64,000 bases of DNA from Dyadobacter sp. CY261 (GTDB lineage Bacteria; Bacteroidota; Bacteroidia; Cytophagales; Spirosomataceae), in contig NZ_JAKCPW010000014.1 in NCBI RefSeq assembly GCF_021440085.1, positions 103,023-167,022 of the forward strand. Direction: 5' to 3'. Position numbers and translations under genes: made by a program. Position 1 is the stretch's first letter. Every line of letters starts with the position of its first letter. The notes below the pieces were generated by a model, which saw only the letters and a program-made list of their open reading frames with translations, was not told where the DNA came from and did not search any database. This document shows positions 1 to 8,339 of the stretch, one piece after another.

Positions 1-476
1 AAGCGATCAAGCCGGGGCTTTCCATTATGTGGTGTTATGTGGGCCTTTCGTTGGGGGACCTATGCAGCGGGTTCATCAGTCACTGGCTCGAATCGCGTAA
101 GAAAGCGGTTTTTTATCTGATGATCTTTACATTGATATGCAGCCTCATTTACCTGTTTGCGGGCATTAAAACCGCTATGATGCTTTACACGGTGGCCGCA
201 TTGCTGGGTTTTGGTATCGGCTACTGGGCCATGTTCGTCACCATCGGCGCGGAGCAATTTGGTACCAACCTGCGTGCCACAGCCGCAACCACAGTGCCGA
301 ATATGGTCCGCGGAACGGTAGTAGGAATGACCACATTATTTGCTATTTTTAAAGGTTCTTTTACAGTCATTCAGGCTGGGGCATTGGTAGGGGTGATCTG
401 TTTTGCTATCGGCCTCTACTGCATCCTGACGATCCCTGAAACGCACGGAAGGGATCTGGACTTTTTGGAAGAGTAG
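1..476 (+). CDS. MFS transporter, C-terminal part (5' end outside window)
   Basis: The reading frame is open from base 3 with no start in view, so this is the last ~158 residues of a longer gene. It shows about four hydrophobic segments and the loop FGTNLRATAATTVPNMVRG, followed by a short acidic tail. The loop is nearly the same as in the complete transporter at 59578-60819 (FGTNLRATVATTVPNFVRG), so the two are paralogues of one major facilitator subfamily (inner membrane, proton-driven sugar or sugar-acid uptake). It lies 55 bp upstream of the gluconate-dehydrogenase-type gene on the same strand and may deliver or share that enzyme's substrate. The substrate cannot be read from sequence. 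Confidence 0.9.
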   Translation, partial: AIKPGLSIMWCYVGLSLGDLCSGFISHWLESRKKAVFYLMIFTLICSLIYLFAGIKTAMMLYTVAALLGFGIGYWAMFVTIGAEQFGTNLRATAATTVPNMVRGTVVGMTTLFAIFKGSFTVIQAGALVGVICFAIGLYCILTIPETHGRDLDFLEE

Positions 477-531
477 CTTTTTTGTCAAAAGGTATCAATA
501 CAGTAACAACGTTTTAAACATAAAATATAAG

Positions 532-1053
532 ATGGAAAGACGCGTAGCGCTGAAAAGTATGGCAGTAGCCATGGGCGCCATGGCGGGTTTGCCTTCCTGG
601 GCATCCGGTTGGAGCAAGAGTGTGGTGGCGAAGGGCGGGTTGCTTTCGGCAGACCAATCCAAAAATCTTACGATGATCGTCGAAACCATTATCCCCAAAA
701 CCGATACACCGGGCGCAGGAGAGCTGGGGGTAGGTGATTTTGTGCAGAAAATGGTGAAGGATTGCTACGACTCAAAAGCACAGGCCGGCCTGTCGAGCGG
801 TATTTCGAATATCGACGAGCAGAGCGTCCAGCGTTTTGGGAAATCGTATGCGGATGCCAGCAAAGAACAGCGCCTGCAACTTCTGCAAGATATTGAAAAA
901 GGGAGCGATGCCGCGCAGAAAGCTTTTTTTAGCATGGTCAAAAACCTCACGATCCAGGGCTATATGACCTCCGAATACGTGATGACCAACATTACCCATT
1001 ACGAAATGATCCCCGCCCGTTATCATGGGTGTGTACCTGTTAAAAAAGGTTGA
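532..1053 (+). CDS. Gluconate 2-dehydrogenase subunit 3 family protein
   Basis: A 173-residue protein with twin arginines at residues 3-4 (MERRVALK) and a hydrophobic stretch to about residue 26, resembling a Tat signal. The segment beginning LSADQSKNLTMIVETIIPKTDTPGA is typical of the small (gamma) subunit of membrane-bound FAD sugar dehydrogenases. In that family the small subunit helps export and stabilise the GMC flavoprotein, which here follows directly. LacC of the Caulobacter LacABC glycoside 3-dehydrogenase is a relative. The cytochrome c subunit that usually completes such complexes is not in view. Family assignment is firm; the substrate is unknown. Confidence 0.85.
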   Translation: MERRVALKSMAVAMGAMAGLPSWASGWSKSVVAKGGLLSADQSKNLTMIVETIIPKTDTPGAGELGVGDFVQKMVKDCYDSKAQAGLSSGISNIDEQSVQRFGKSYADASKEQRLQLLQDIEKGSDAAQKAFFSMVKNLTIQGYMTSEYVMTNITHYEMIPARYHGCVPVKKG

Positions 1054-1140
1054 ACGGAGGAAGGGAGGAAAGGGAAATTGAGTCATTGATTTTTTATTAT
1101 CCCCTTCTTCCCCTTCCTACTTCCTCTTTCCTCCCATTAA
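1054..1140. repeat. Polypurine/polypyrimidine spacer
   Basis: Between the two dehydrogenase genes lies a G/A-only stretch (about 1056-1076) and then a C/T-only stretch (about 1100-1136). GGGAGGAAAG in the first pairs perfectly with CTTTCCTCCC in the second, so a 10-bp stem with a long loop is possible in the mRNA. A very similar purine run occurs inside the fecR gene at about 4024-4072, and a C/T-rich stretch lies at 18720-18750 upstream of xylA. Confidence 0.6.
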
Positions 1141-1148
1141 TCGAAACT

Positions 1149-2861
1149 ATGGCAAATTTTAATATTGATAGTAAAAAAGCGCGCACCTACGATGCCATTG
1201 TAATTGGCTCGGGGATTAGCGGCGGCTGGTCGGCGAAGGAGCTGACTGAGAAGGGATTGAAGACCCTCGTGCTGGAACGTGGCCGGGATGTGCAGCATAT
1301 TAAGGACTATCCCACTACGAACATGATGCCGTGGGAGTTTGAGCACCGCGAGCGGCTTCCCAAAGAGATTGTCGATGCAAACCCTATTGCGGCCAGTTGC
1401 TACAATTTCAAGGAATCGTCCGCACATTTCTTCGCGAAGGATAATGAGCATCCTTATATTCAGGAGAAACCTTTCGACTGGATTCGTGGCTATCAGGTAG
1501 GCGGAAAATCGTTGCTATGGGCGCGGCAGACGCAGCGTTGGAGCAAGTACGACTTCGAAGGCCCGGCGCGGGACGGTTTCGCGGTAGAATGGCCGATTGG
1601 ATATGACGATATTGCGCCATGGTACAGCCATGTGGAGAAATTCGCGGGCATCACCGGTAACAAAGACGGTATCGACACGCTGCCTGATGGCGAATTCCTC
1701 GTTCCCCACGACCTCAACTGCGTCGAAAAATATTTCAAAGAGCAGGTAGCAAAGCAATACAAAGACCGCCATATCATTATCGGCCGTGCAGCGCATATTA
1801 CCGATCCACAGCAGATCCACCTTGATCAGGGACGTGCCAAATGCCAGCACCGGACTATATGCGAGCGCGGATGCCCGTTTGGCGGGTATTTCAGTAGTAA
1901 TGCGTCTACCATTCCATGGGCAATGAAAACCGGCAATATGACGCTCCGTCCGCATTCGGTGGTGCATTCGATCATTTACGACGAGAAGAAACAAAAAGCT
2001 TCCGGGGTGCGCGTGATCGATGCCAATACCAAGCAGATGATGGAGTTTTATGCCGACATTATTTTCCTGAATGCGGCTGCATTGAACTCTAACCTCGTTT
2101 TGCTGAATTCGATTTCAAACCGTTTTCCCAACGGCCTAGGCAACGACAGCGGTGTTTTAGGTAAATACGTAGCATTCCACAACTACCGCGCGACCGTTTC
2201 CGGCGAATATGAAGGATTCCTGGATTCGACCACCGACGGCCGTCGCCCAAATAGCGGCTACATTCCGCGTTTCCGCAATGTATACAAGCAGGAAACCGAC
2301 TTCTTAAGAGGATATGCGGCCGGTTTCGGTGCCAACCGGAATACGTATAACGACCGCAGCGGTCTCGGCGAGTCGCTGAAAGCCGGCTTAGCCGAAACCA
2401 AATACGGCAATTGGAGTGTAGGCTCGCACATGATGGGCGAGACGATCCCCAAAGAGAGCAATTACGTAGCCCTCGACAAAAGTGAAAAAGACCCGTTTGG
2501 TATGCCCAAACTGAGGATCTCGGTCGGCTACGACGATAACGACGAGAAGATGGTCAAGGATTATATGGAGCAGGTAAGCGAGATGTTTACCCAGGCAGGC
2601 TTTAAGAATGTGCGATCGAACGATAACCATCGCAAGCCGGGTAACGATATTCACGAAATGGGCGGTGTGCGCATGGGTAAGGATCCCAAAACGTCGCTCC
2701 TCAACAAATGGAACCAGCTCCACCTATGTAAAAACGTATTTGTGACTGACGGAGCCAGCATGACTTCCACATCTACCCAAAATCCATCGCTCACCTATAT
2801 GGCATTGTCAGCGCGAGCGGTGGATTACGCCGTGAAACAAATGAAGGCGAAGAATTTGTAA
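1149..2861 (+). CDS. GMC family FAD-dependent sugar dehydrogenase
   Basis: A 570-residue flavoprotein. The N-terminal FAD fold is seen in AIVIGSGISGGWSAKEL (about residues 16-32) followed by LVLERG. The C-terminal GMC region has the catalytic-type histidine in DIHEMGGVRMG and STQNPSLTYMALSARA. Near residues 235-247 there is a cysteine group, CQHRTICERGCPFGG; cysteines here bind a 3Fe-4S cluster in FAD-glucose dehydrogenases, so the same is possible. I chose ATG 1149: the upstream in-frame extension from 1050 is only translated purine/pyrimidine-rich spacer. It has no signal peptide, so it probably crosses the membrane with its partner at 532-1053. Likely oxidises a sugar or glycoside in the periplasm. 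Confidence 0.88.
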   Translation: MANFNIDSKKARTYDAIVIGSGISGGWSAKELTEKGLKTLVLERGRDVQHIKDYPTTNMMPWEFEHRERLPKEIVDANPIAASCYNFKESSAHFFAKDNEHPYIQEKPFDWIRGYQVGGKSLLWARQTQRWSKYDFEGPARDGFAVEWPIGYDDIAPWYSHVEKFAGITGNKDGIDTLPDGEFLVPHDLNCVEKYFKEQVAKQYKDRHIIIGRAAHITDPQQIHLDQGRAKCQHRTICERGCPFGGYFSSNASTIPWAMKTGNMTLRPHSVVHSIIYDEKKQKASGVRVIDANTKQMMEFYADIIFLNAAALNSNLVLLNSISNRFPNGLGNDSGVLGKYVAFHNYRATVSGEYEGFLDSTTDGRRPNSGYIPRFRNVYKQETDFLRGYAAGFGANRNTYNDRSGLGESLKAGLAETKYGNWSVGSHMMGETIPKESNYVALDKSEKDPFGMPKLRISVGYDDNDEKMVKDYMEQVSEMFTQAGFKNVRSNDNHRKPGNDIHEMGGVRMGKDPKTSLLNKWNQLHLCKNVFVTDGASMTSTSTQNPSLTYMALSARAVDYAVKQMKAKNL

Positions 2862-2881
2862 CCAAAAATATCTAGTTTAAG

Positions 2882-2917
2882 CAAAAAGCCGCTGTTCGAA
2901 AGGACAGCGGCTTTTTT
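2882..2917 (+). terminator. Intrinsic terminator after GMC gene
   Basis: Inverted arms AAAAAGCCGCTGT and ACAGCGGCTTTTT surround a short loop and run into a T tract. It sits 20 bp after the GMC stop codon and separates that unit from the sigma factor gene. Confidence 0.85.
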
Positions 2918-3036
2918 AGTTTGCGGTTTGTATTTGTTAAGATATGATTAAAAAAAGTTTTAGTTTTTTTAATTTAAGAGTAAGGGATTTTAAGTGCAAG
3001 AAAGTCTTTTAATTATTACATACGAACAGATACTCA

Positions 3037-3702
3037 ATGCACGATCCTTTGCTTAATCCGGAAACGAAGCGCCCTGGGCCATTTGTGTCTCCTGTACATG
3101 AAGGCAAGGCGCCTGTGAATGAAATCGATTCTGCAACGTTCCTGAAAGCGGCTTTTGAACAGAACCCGGGGAAGGGCCTCGAATTACTGTTCAAACGGTA
3201 TTATAACCCGCTATGCAGCCACGCGGTGCGTTTTGTGTATTCCAAACAGATCGCTGAGGACCTGGTGAGCGAGGTGTTTTTCCAGTTTTATCGCACGAAA
3301 GCTTACGAGAACATTACGTCGTCGTACACGAGCTATCTGTTCCGTTCGGTGCGTAACGAATGCTATACGTATATGCGTAGAGAGTTCGGGAAAATGGACT
3401 CGCTTGAAATGAATGAGGAACATTCCATTTCGACCTATCATCAGCAGCCTGACGCGGAAATCCATTATAACAACCTCTTTCTGAAAGTCAATGAAGTGAT
3501 CGCGCGGCTGCCGATGCAATGCCAGAAGGTGTTTCTGCTGAGCCGTTTCGAGAACAAAAAATACCATGAGATCGCAGAAGAGCTGCATATCTCGCCCAAG
3601 ACAGTCGAAGTGCACATCTCCAAAGCATTGAAGCATCTTCGCACTGCCCTTCATGGCGAATGGATGATATCGGTGTGCCTCACCATTTTAAGTATCATCT
3701 AA
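3037..3702 (+). CDS. ECF RNA polymerase sigma factor (FecI-like)
   Basis: A 221-residue sigma-70 family protein. Region 2 lies at about residues 45-115 (LFKRYYNPLCSHAVRFVYSK, then AEDLVSEVFFQFYR). Region 4 lies at about 150-205 (LPMQCQKVFLLSRFENKKYHEIAEEL followed by the helix-turn-helix ISPKTVEVHISKAL). It belongs to the Bacteroidota ECF expansion paired with FecR and SusC. The next genes are the anti-sigma factor and a SusC with an STN domain, so it most likely turns on that SusCD pair when ligand binds outside. About 40 residues precede region 2, somewhat longer than usual; a later start is possible, but no better one stands out. Confidence 0.92.
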   Translation: MHDPLLNPETKRPGPFVSPVHEGKAPVNEIDSATFLKAAFEQNPGKGLELLFKRYYNPLCSHAVRFVYSKQIAEDLVSEVFFQFYRTKAYENITSSYTSYLFRSVRNECYTYMRREFGKMDSLEMNEEHSISTYHQQPDAEIHYNNLFLKVNEVIARLPMQCQKVFLLSRFENKKYHEIAEELHISPKTVEVHISKALKHLRTALHGEWMISVCLTILSII

Positions 3703-3802
3703 GCCGTCCTGGAAGGGAACAACTGGAAGGGAGTCCCTTTGAGAGGACGCCTTGGAAGAATCGCCCCGACATGCCCTCGTCAACTTTATAAACCGAACAG
3801 AA

Positions 3803-4828
3803 ATGGAAAAAACTATATCGAAATATACCTTTTTCGAGTACCTGGCCGGTCGGGCCAATCCGCTCGAAAGGCAGCTTGTGGAGGACTGGATTGTCCAAAA
3901 ACAGAATGCCGACCTATTTCACCAATGGCTATTGGAATATGAAACGAAATGCCCTCAGTTTATCCCCGACCAAGACACGGCGCTTGAAAATTTGCTTCTC
4001 CGCCTAAATTCGACAATGGAACAGGTGGAGGAAGGGAGGAAGGAGGAAGGGGAGGAAGAAGAACGCGAGGAGCGTACTCCTTTCTGGCTTGGGCGGCGTA
4101 GTAACCGGTTTTGGCTAGCGGCGGCCTCGGTGACATTGCTGGTGAGCTGCGGCTGGTGGTTTCGCGATCCGCTACAATACAAATCCTACCAAACGGCTTA
4201 CGGGCAAACCACCGATGTTTACCTCGAAGACGGAAGCCGTGTAGCTTTAAATTCAAACTCTACATTAAAGGTCCCGCGGCTCGGTTTCTGGGGCGATGTG
4301 CGCGAAGTGGGCCTGGCAGGCGAAGCCGAATTTTCAGTAAGCCATACCATTGATCATAAGCGCTTTGTGGTCAAAACTTCGGAAAAATTTCAGGTCGAAG
4401 TGCTGGGTACCACATTTTCGGTATTCGCAAGGCCGAGAGGCACCAAAGTGGCGTTGAAATCCGGCAGCGTCCGCATCGATTATTCGCAAAACAATCGGCG
4501 CAGGGAAGTGATGATGGAGCCGGGTGACCTGGCGTTCCTGGATCAGGAAGGCGCCGTACAACTGGAACGTAAGCAGGACATTAAAACATTTGCGCCCTGG
4601 ACCGAACAGCGCTATGTGTTCAACGGAACGCCTGTAAAGGAAATCCTTGCGATGATCGAGGAGAACTTCGGTCAGAAGGTAAGCCTCTCGGACCCGAACA
4701 TTGCCCTGCGGTCGATTACGGGCAATTTCAAAACTAAAAATGCGGAAGAACTTTTGAAGACGATCTCGGAGGTGCTCGATCTCAGGGTCGAGCAAAATGG
4801 CGCTACAATCCTTTTAACGAACAATTAA
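3803..4828 (+). CDS. FecR family anti-sigma factor
   Basis: 341 residues. The N-terminal cytoplasmic part starts FFEYLAGRANPLERQLVEDW, as in Bacteroidota FecR proteins. One membrane segment lies at about residues 103-120 (FWLAAASVTLLVSCGWWF). The periplasmic FecR domain follows at about 130-230 and a DUF4974 (STN-like) domain at about 270-340. It passes the signal from the SusC receptor to the sigma factor. I chose ATG 3803; an in-frame ATG at 3752 adds 17 residues lacking family character. Odd feature: residues about 72-93, just before the membrane segment, are a Glu/Arg/Lys/Gly run encoded by almost pure purine DNA resembling the 1056-1076 spacer, which looks like a repeat expansion inside the gene. 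Confidence 0.9.
   Translation: MEKTISKYTFFEYLAGRANPLERQLVEDWIVQKQNADLFHQWLLEYETKCPQFIPDQDTALENLLLRLNSTMEQVEEGRKEEGEEEEREERTPFWLGRRSNRFWLAAASVTLLVSCGWWFRDPLQYKSYQTAYGQTTDVYLEDGSRVALNSNSTLKVPRLGFWGDVREVGLAGEAEFSVSHTIDHKRFVVKTSEKFQVEVLGTTFSVFARPRGTKVALKSGSVRIDYSQNNRRREVMMEPGDLAFLDQEGAVQLERKQDIKTFAPWTEQRYVFNGTPVKEILAMIEENFGQKVSLSDPNIALRSITGNFKTKNAEELLKTISEVLDLRVEQNGATILLTNN
4016..4079. repeat. In-gene purine minisatellite in fecR
   Basis: Imperfect repeats of GGAGGAAGG-type units encode the charged linker of the anti-sigma factor. The first part matches the intergenic purine run at 1056-1076 (shared GGAGGAAGGGAGGAA). All of it stays in frame. Confidence 0.6.
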
Positions 4829-4847
4829 TTATCCAAACCAATTGATT

Positions 4848-7800
4848 ATGAATCTAACGCTATCAGCCAAGCAATGGGTGGCGATCGGGATTGTGTTGAT
4901 GACACAATCGTCCCTGGTCGTGCAATCCCAGGTCATTGCCTTCGCATCGATGCCGTCCAAGCAAACTGCTTCCATCGGACAGGAGATGAAGCTCAAAAAC
5001 GTGCTCCTGGACCTGCAACGGCATTACGGGGTGGAAATCATGTTTGAAGACCGTCTGGTAGGCTCCGTGAACGTTGCTTCGACCAATCTGGATTTCAATC
5101 AGCCAATAGAAAAAAACCTTGATTTGTTGCTACGCCAGAACGGCCTGAAATACAAAAGAACACGCAAGAATACATTCGTCATTACAGAAGGCAAGGCCAA
5201 GGAGACGACGAAAGAGAAGGAGGGTAAGGATGAAGCAATGGCATTGCCAGACTCGCAGCAGGTACTGGAAAACCCGACGGAATCAACGCTGTTGGCACAT
5301 GCAGTGGACCGGGCGGTAAAAGGCAATGTTACCGACGAGGCCGGAGCGGCCCTTCCCGGTGTGAGCGTCGTGTTGAAAGGTACCCAACGCGGTACTTCCA
5401 CCGGTGCTGCGGGGGAGTTTAGCCTCGACATTCCTGATGGCGGGCAGCAGGTGCTGGTATTTAGCTTTGTGGGTTACAAATCAAAGGAAGTGGCGGTTGG
5501 AAACCAATCGGCACTGAATGTAACACTGGCCCCGGACGAGAATGCATTGGAAGAAGTGGTGGTGGTGGGTTATGGTACTGTTAAAAAATCTGACCTTACC
5601 GGTGCTGTCGGGACCCTCAAAGCGGAAGTCTTGCAGGAACGCCCTGCTTCCTCTTTGAACCAAGGACTGTCGGGCCGCATTACTGGGGTGAACGTGTCGT
5701 CCAACTCGGGCCGTCCAGGTGGCCGCGCCAACATACGCATTCGCGGAGCCAGCTCTATCAGTGTTTCAAACAACCCTCTTTATGTAATCGACGGTGTGAT
5801 CCTGAATGCCTTTACCCTTCAGAACGGCAGTACACCGATCGACTACCTCAACCCGAACGATATCGCGTCCATCGAGGTGTTGAAAGACGCTTCATCAACG
5901 GCTATTTACGGTGCACGGGGTGCCAACGGAGTTATTCTCGTTACCACCAAGCGCGGTACATCCGGGGGCGGAAGAGTTACTTATGATTCCGATTTCAGCA
6001 TCGGCGTAGCTCCCCGCAAGTTATCCGTATTGAATTCAAAGGAATTCTTGCAAGTGGAAGAAACGCTTTATGCCAACGCGGCCAAATACGATCCCGTGGG
6101 CTGGGCGACCGGTACCAAATACACCGATCCGAAGCTGAAACGCACCAATCCGTTGCTTTTCGATTCGAGCGGTAATCCACTGTACGATACCGACTGGCAG
6201 AAAGAGACTTTCCAGAAAGCGTTTACCCAAAACCATCAGCTGGGTTTCACCGGTGGAAACGAAAAGGGCAGCTTCGGTGCGTTCCTGAACTACCGTAATG
6301 AGAATGGTATTATCAAGGAATCCTGGCAGAAACGCTTCTCAGGCCGTTTTGTATTTGATTCACAAATCAAAAGCTGGCTGAAAGTAGGGGGTACGCTCGG
6401 GTATACCGATCAGAATGAAAAGCAGATCGACCAGTTGGATGGTGGTGGTATTACCGCCATGCGGCAGGTACTGGAAGCATTGCCGATCATCCCGGTGAAG
6501 TACCCGGACGGTAAATGGGCCAGCAACCGCGATTATCCAGGTATGGAAGGCGGAGACAGCCCGTTGCGCGTCGTGAACGAGCGTCTCTATTACCTGAAAA
6601 CACAAACCATGCTGGGTAATATGTATGCGAACATCCGTCTTGCCGACGGTTTGGACCTGCGTTCTACGGTTGGTGCCAATGTTATCAACCAGCGTAACGA
6701 CTATTTCGCTGCGGCGGGCTTGCAGTACATTACCAGCAATGGCGAAGCGTGGGTGGTCAATAACCGGTTCAATTCCTGGCAGTTTGAAAACTACCTGACC
6801 TACGTCAAAGACTTTGGTAAAATCCATTCGATCAATGCTATGGTTGGTTTGTCCTGGCAGCACGTCGATCGGTTCGATAACCAGGCACGAAGCCAGAACT
6901 TTACGGATACTTACTTCCAGTATAATAACCTCAGCGCAGGTGCCATCGCGGTGGCTCCTACCTCGAACGCGCAAGCTTACGGTTTGAACTCCTATTTCGC
7001 CAGGATCAATTACAGCCTGATGAACAAGTACCTCGTTACTTTCACAGGCCGTATGGATGGTTCGTCGAAATTCGGTGAAGCCAACCGATACGCATTCTTC
7101 CCATCGGCGGCTTTGGCATGGCGTGTGAATGAAGAGGAATTCCTGAAAAACTCGAACTCGATTTCCAACCTCAAAATCCGTGCAAGTTATGGTGCTACCG
7201 GTAACTCGGAAATTCCTGCCTACCGCGCACTTGCGGGGCTGGCAAGCTCGGATGTCATCTTTGGAGGTACCCGTAACATCGGGATCGGCGTAGGCCGGAT
7301 GTCGAACTCGAACCTGCAATGGGAAAAAACACAGCAAGTGGATTTCGGGGTAGAATTGGGGCTGTTCCAGAACCGCGTCAGTTTCGAACTCGACCTGTAC
7401 CGCAGAAAAGTGAACAAAATGTTGCTGGACGCGCCACTTCCATCGAGCAGCGGCTACACGAGCATTTTTACCAATGTCGGCAGTATGGAAAACAAAGGGG
7501 TTGAATTTGCCATCAACTCGACCAATATTAAAGCCGGTGATTTCTCTTGGAGCACTACCTTCAATATTTCTGTAAACAAAAACAAAGTATTGGCGCTTTC
7601 GGGTGGCAGTGATATCTTCTCGGGTGCTACGGTTATCCGCGTAGGCGAACCGGTGGGTTCATTCTTCGGACGTGTACATCAGGGCACCTGGTCCACTTCG
7701 GAAGCAGAGCAGGCCAAAAAATACAATATGTTGCCAGGTGATGTTAAATACGCGGATCTGAACAACGATGGCGCGATCAACGATAACGACCGCACGATCA

Positions 7801-8312
7801 TCGGTAAAGGTATCCCCGATGGCTTCGGTACATTCCTGAACACATTCACGTATAAACAATGGTCGCTGACCGTCGATTTGCAATACATGTACGGCAACGA
7901 CGTGCTCGACAGAAGTATCCACTCGGCTGAGGACCGCCAGGGTATCGCGAACAGCTATAAAACGGTGTTGAATGCATGGACAGAAACCAACCAGAACACG
8001 CCGATCGCGCAGGTTCGTCCGATCAACGCCTATTATACCACCAACAACGACAGCCACAAGGTAACCGACGCTTCGTTCATCCGCGGACGTAACCTTTTGT
8101 TGGCCTATGTTTTCCCGGCCAGTGTAGTTTCGAAAATGAAGCTGGACCGTCTGAGAGCTTATGCGTCCGTTCAGAACTTCTTTGTGTCAACCAAATACAA
8201 AGGTTTTGACCCAGAGGTGTCCAACTCAGGATCGCCATTCGATCAGGGATTTGGTTTGTATGACTATCCGAAGCCAAGAGTATTTATGGTTGGCTTGAAT
8301 ATCGGTTTATAA
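4848..8312 (+). CDS. SusC/RagA-type TonB-dependent receptor with STN signalling domain
   Basis: An outer-membrane receptor of 1154 residues. After a signal peptide it has an STN domain (about 45-115: LKNVLLDLQRHYGVEIMF), which contacts the FecR anti-sigma factor. A carboxypeptidase-regulatory-like domain follows (about 160-245), then the SusC box EEVVVVGYGTVKKSDLTG, the plug (GRITGVNVSSNSGRPGG, IRIRGASSI), and the barrel ending in VGLNIGL. Start: TTG at 4842 or ATG at 4848; ATG is more likely. It follows fecR by 19 bp and precedes susD by 27 bp, so the four genes probably form one regulated unit. Ligand unknown: a glycan or peptide is typical, and no glycoside hydrolase lies beside it. Confidence 0.93.
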   Translation: MNLTLSAKQWVAIGIVLMTQSSLVVQSQVIAFASMPSKQTASIGQEMKLKNVLLDLQRHYGVEIMFEDRLVGSVNVASTNLDFNQPIEKNLDLLLRQNGLKYKRTRKNTFVITEGKAKETTKEKEGKDEAMALPDSQQVLENPTESTLLAHAVDRAVKGNVTDEAGAALPGVSVVLKGTQRGTSTGAAGEFSLDIPDGGQQVLVFSFVGYKSKEVAVGNQSALNVTLAPDENALEEVVVVGYGTVKKSDLTGAVGTLKAEVLQERPASSLNQGLSGRITGVNVSSNSGRPGGRANIRIRGASSISVSNNPLYVIDGVILNAFTLQNGSTPIDYLNPNDIASIEVLKDASSTAIYGARGANGVILVTTKRGTSGGGRVTYDSDFSIGVAPRKLSVLNSKEFLQVEETLYANAAKYDPVGWATGTKYTDPKLKRTNPLLFDSSGNPLYDTDWQKETFQKAFTQNHQLGFTGGNEKGSFGAFLNYRNENGIIKESWQKRFSGRFVFDSQIKSWLKVGGTLGYTDQNEKQIDQLDGGGITAMRQVLEALPIIPVKYPDGKWASNRDYPGMEGGDSPLRVVNERLYYLKTQTMLGNMYANIRLADGLDLRSTVGANVINQRNDYFAAAGLQYITSNGEAWVVNNRFNSWQFENYLTYVKDFGKIHSINAMVGLSWQHVDRFDNQARSQNFTDTYFQYNNLSAGAIAVAPTSNAQAYGLNSYFARINYSLMNKYLVTFTGRMDGSSKFGEANRYAFFPSAALAWRVNEEEFLKNSNSISNLKIRASYGATGNSEIPAYRALAGLASSDVIFGGTRNIGIGVGRMSNSNLQWEKTQQVDFGVELGLFQNRVSFELDLYRRKVNKMLLDAPLPSSSGYTSIFTNVGSMENKGVEFAINSTNIKAGDFSWSTTFNISVNKNKVLALSGGSDIFSGATVIRVGEPVGSFFGRVHQGTWSTSEAEQAKKYNMLPGDVKYADLNNDGAINDNDRTIIGKGIPDGFGTFLNTFTYKQWSLTVDLQYMYGNDVLDRSIHSAEDRQGIANSYKTVLNAWTETNQNTPIAQVRPINAYYTTNNDSHKVTDASFIRGRNLLLAYVFPASVVSKMKLDRLRAYASVQNFFVSTKYKGFDPEVSNSGSPFDQGFGLYDYPKPRVFMVGLNIGL

Positions 8313-8339
8313 TAAAATTGACTCTTACCGAAGACAACA

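Noticed and set aside
1050..1148. N-terminal extension of the GMC protein
   Set aside because: It translates the purine/pyrimidine spacer and overlaps the stop of the previous gene; the FAD fold starts soon after ATG 1149.
6360..7337. Long open frame on the minus strand inside the first SusC gene
   Set aside because: It is fully antisense to a well-recognised SusC barrel, shows no domain and has a composition expected from the opposite strand of high-GC-wobble codons.
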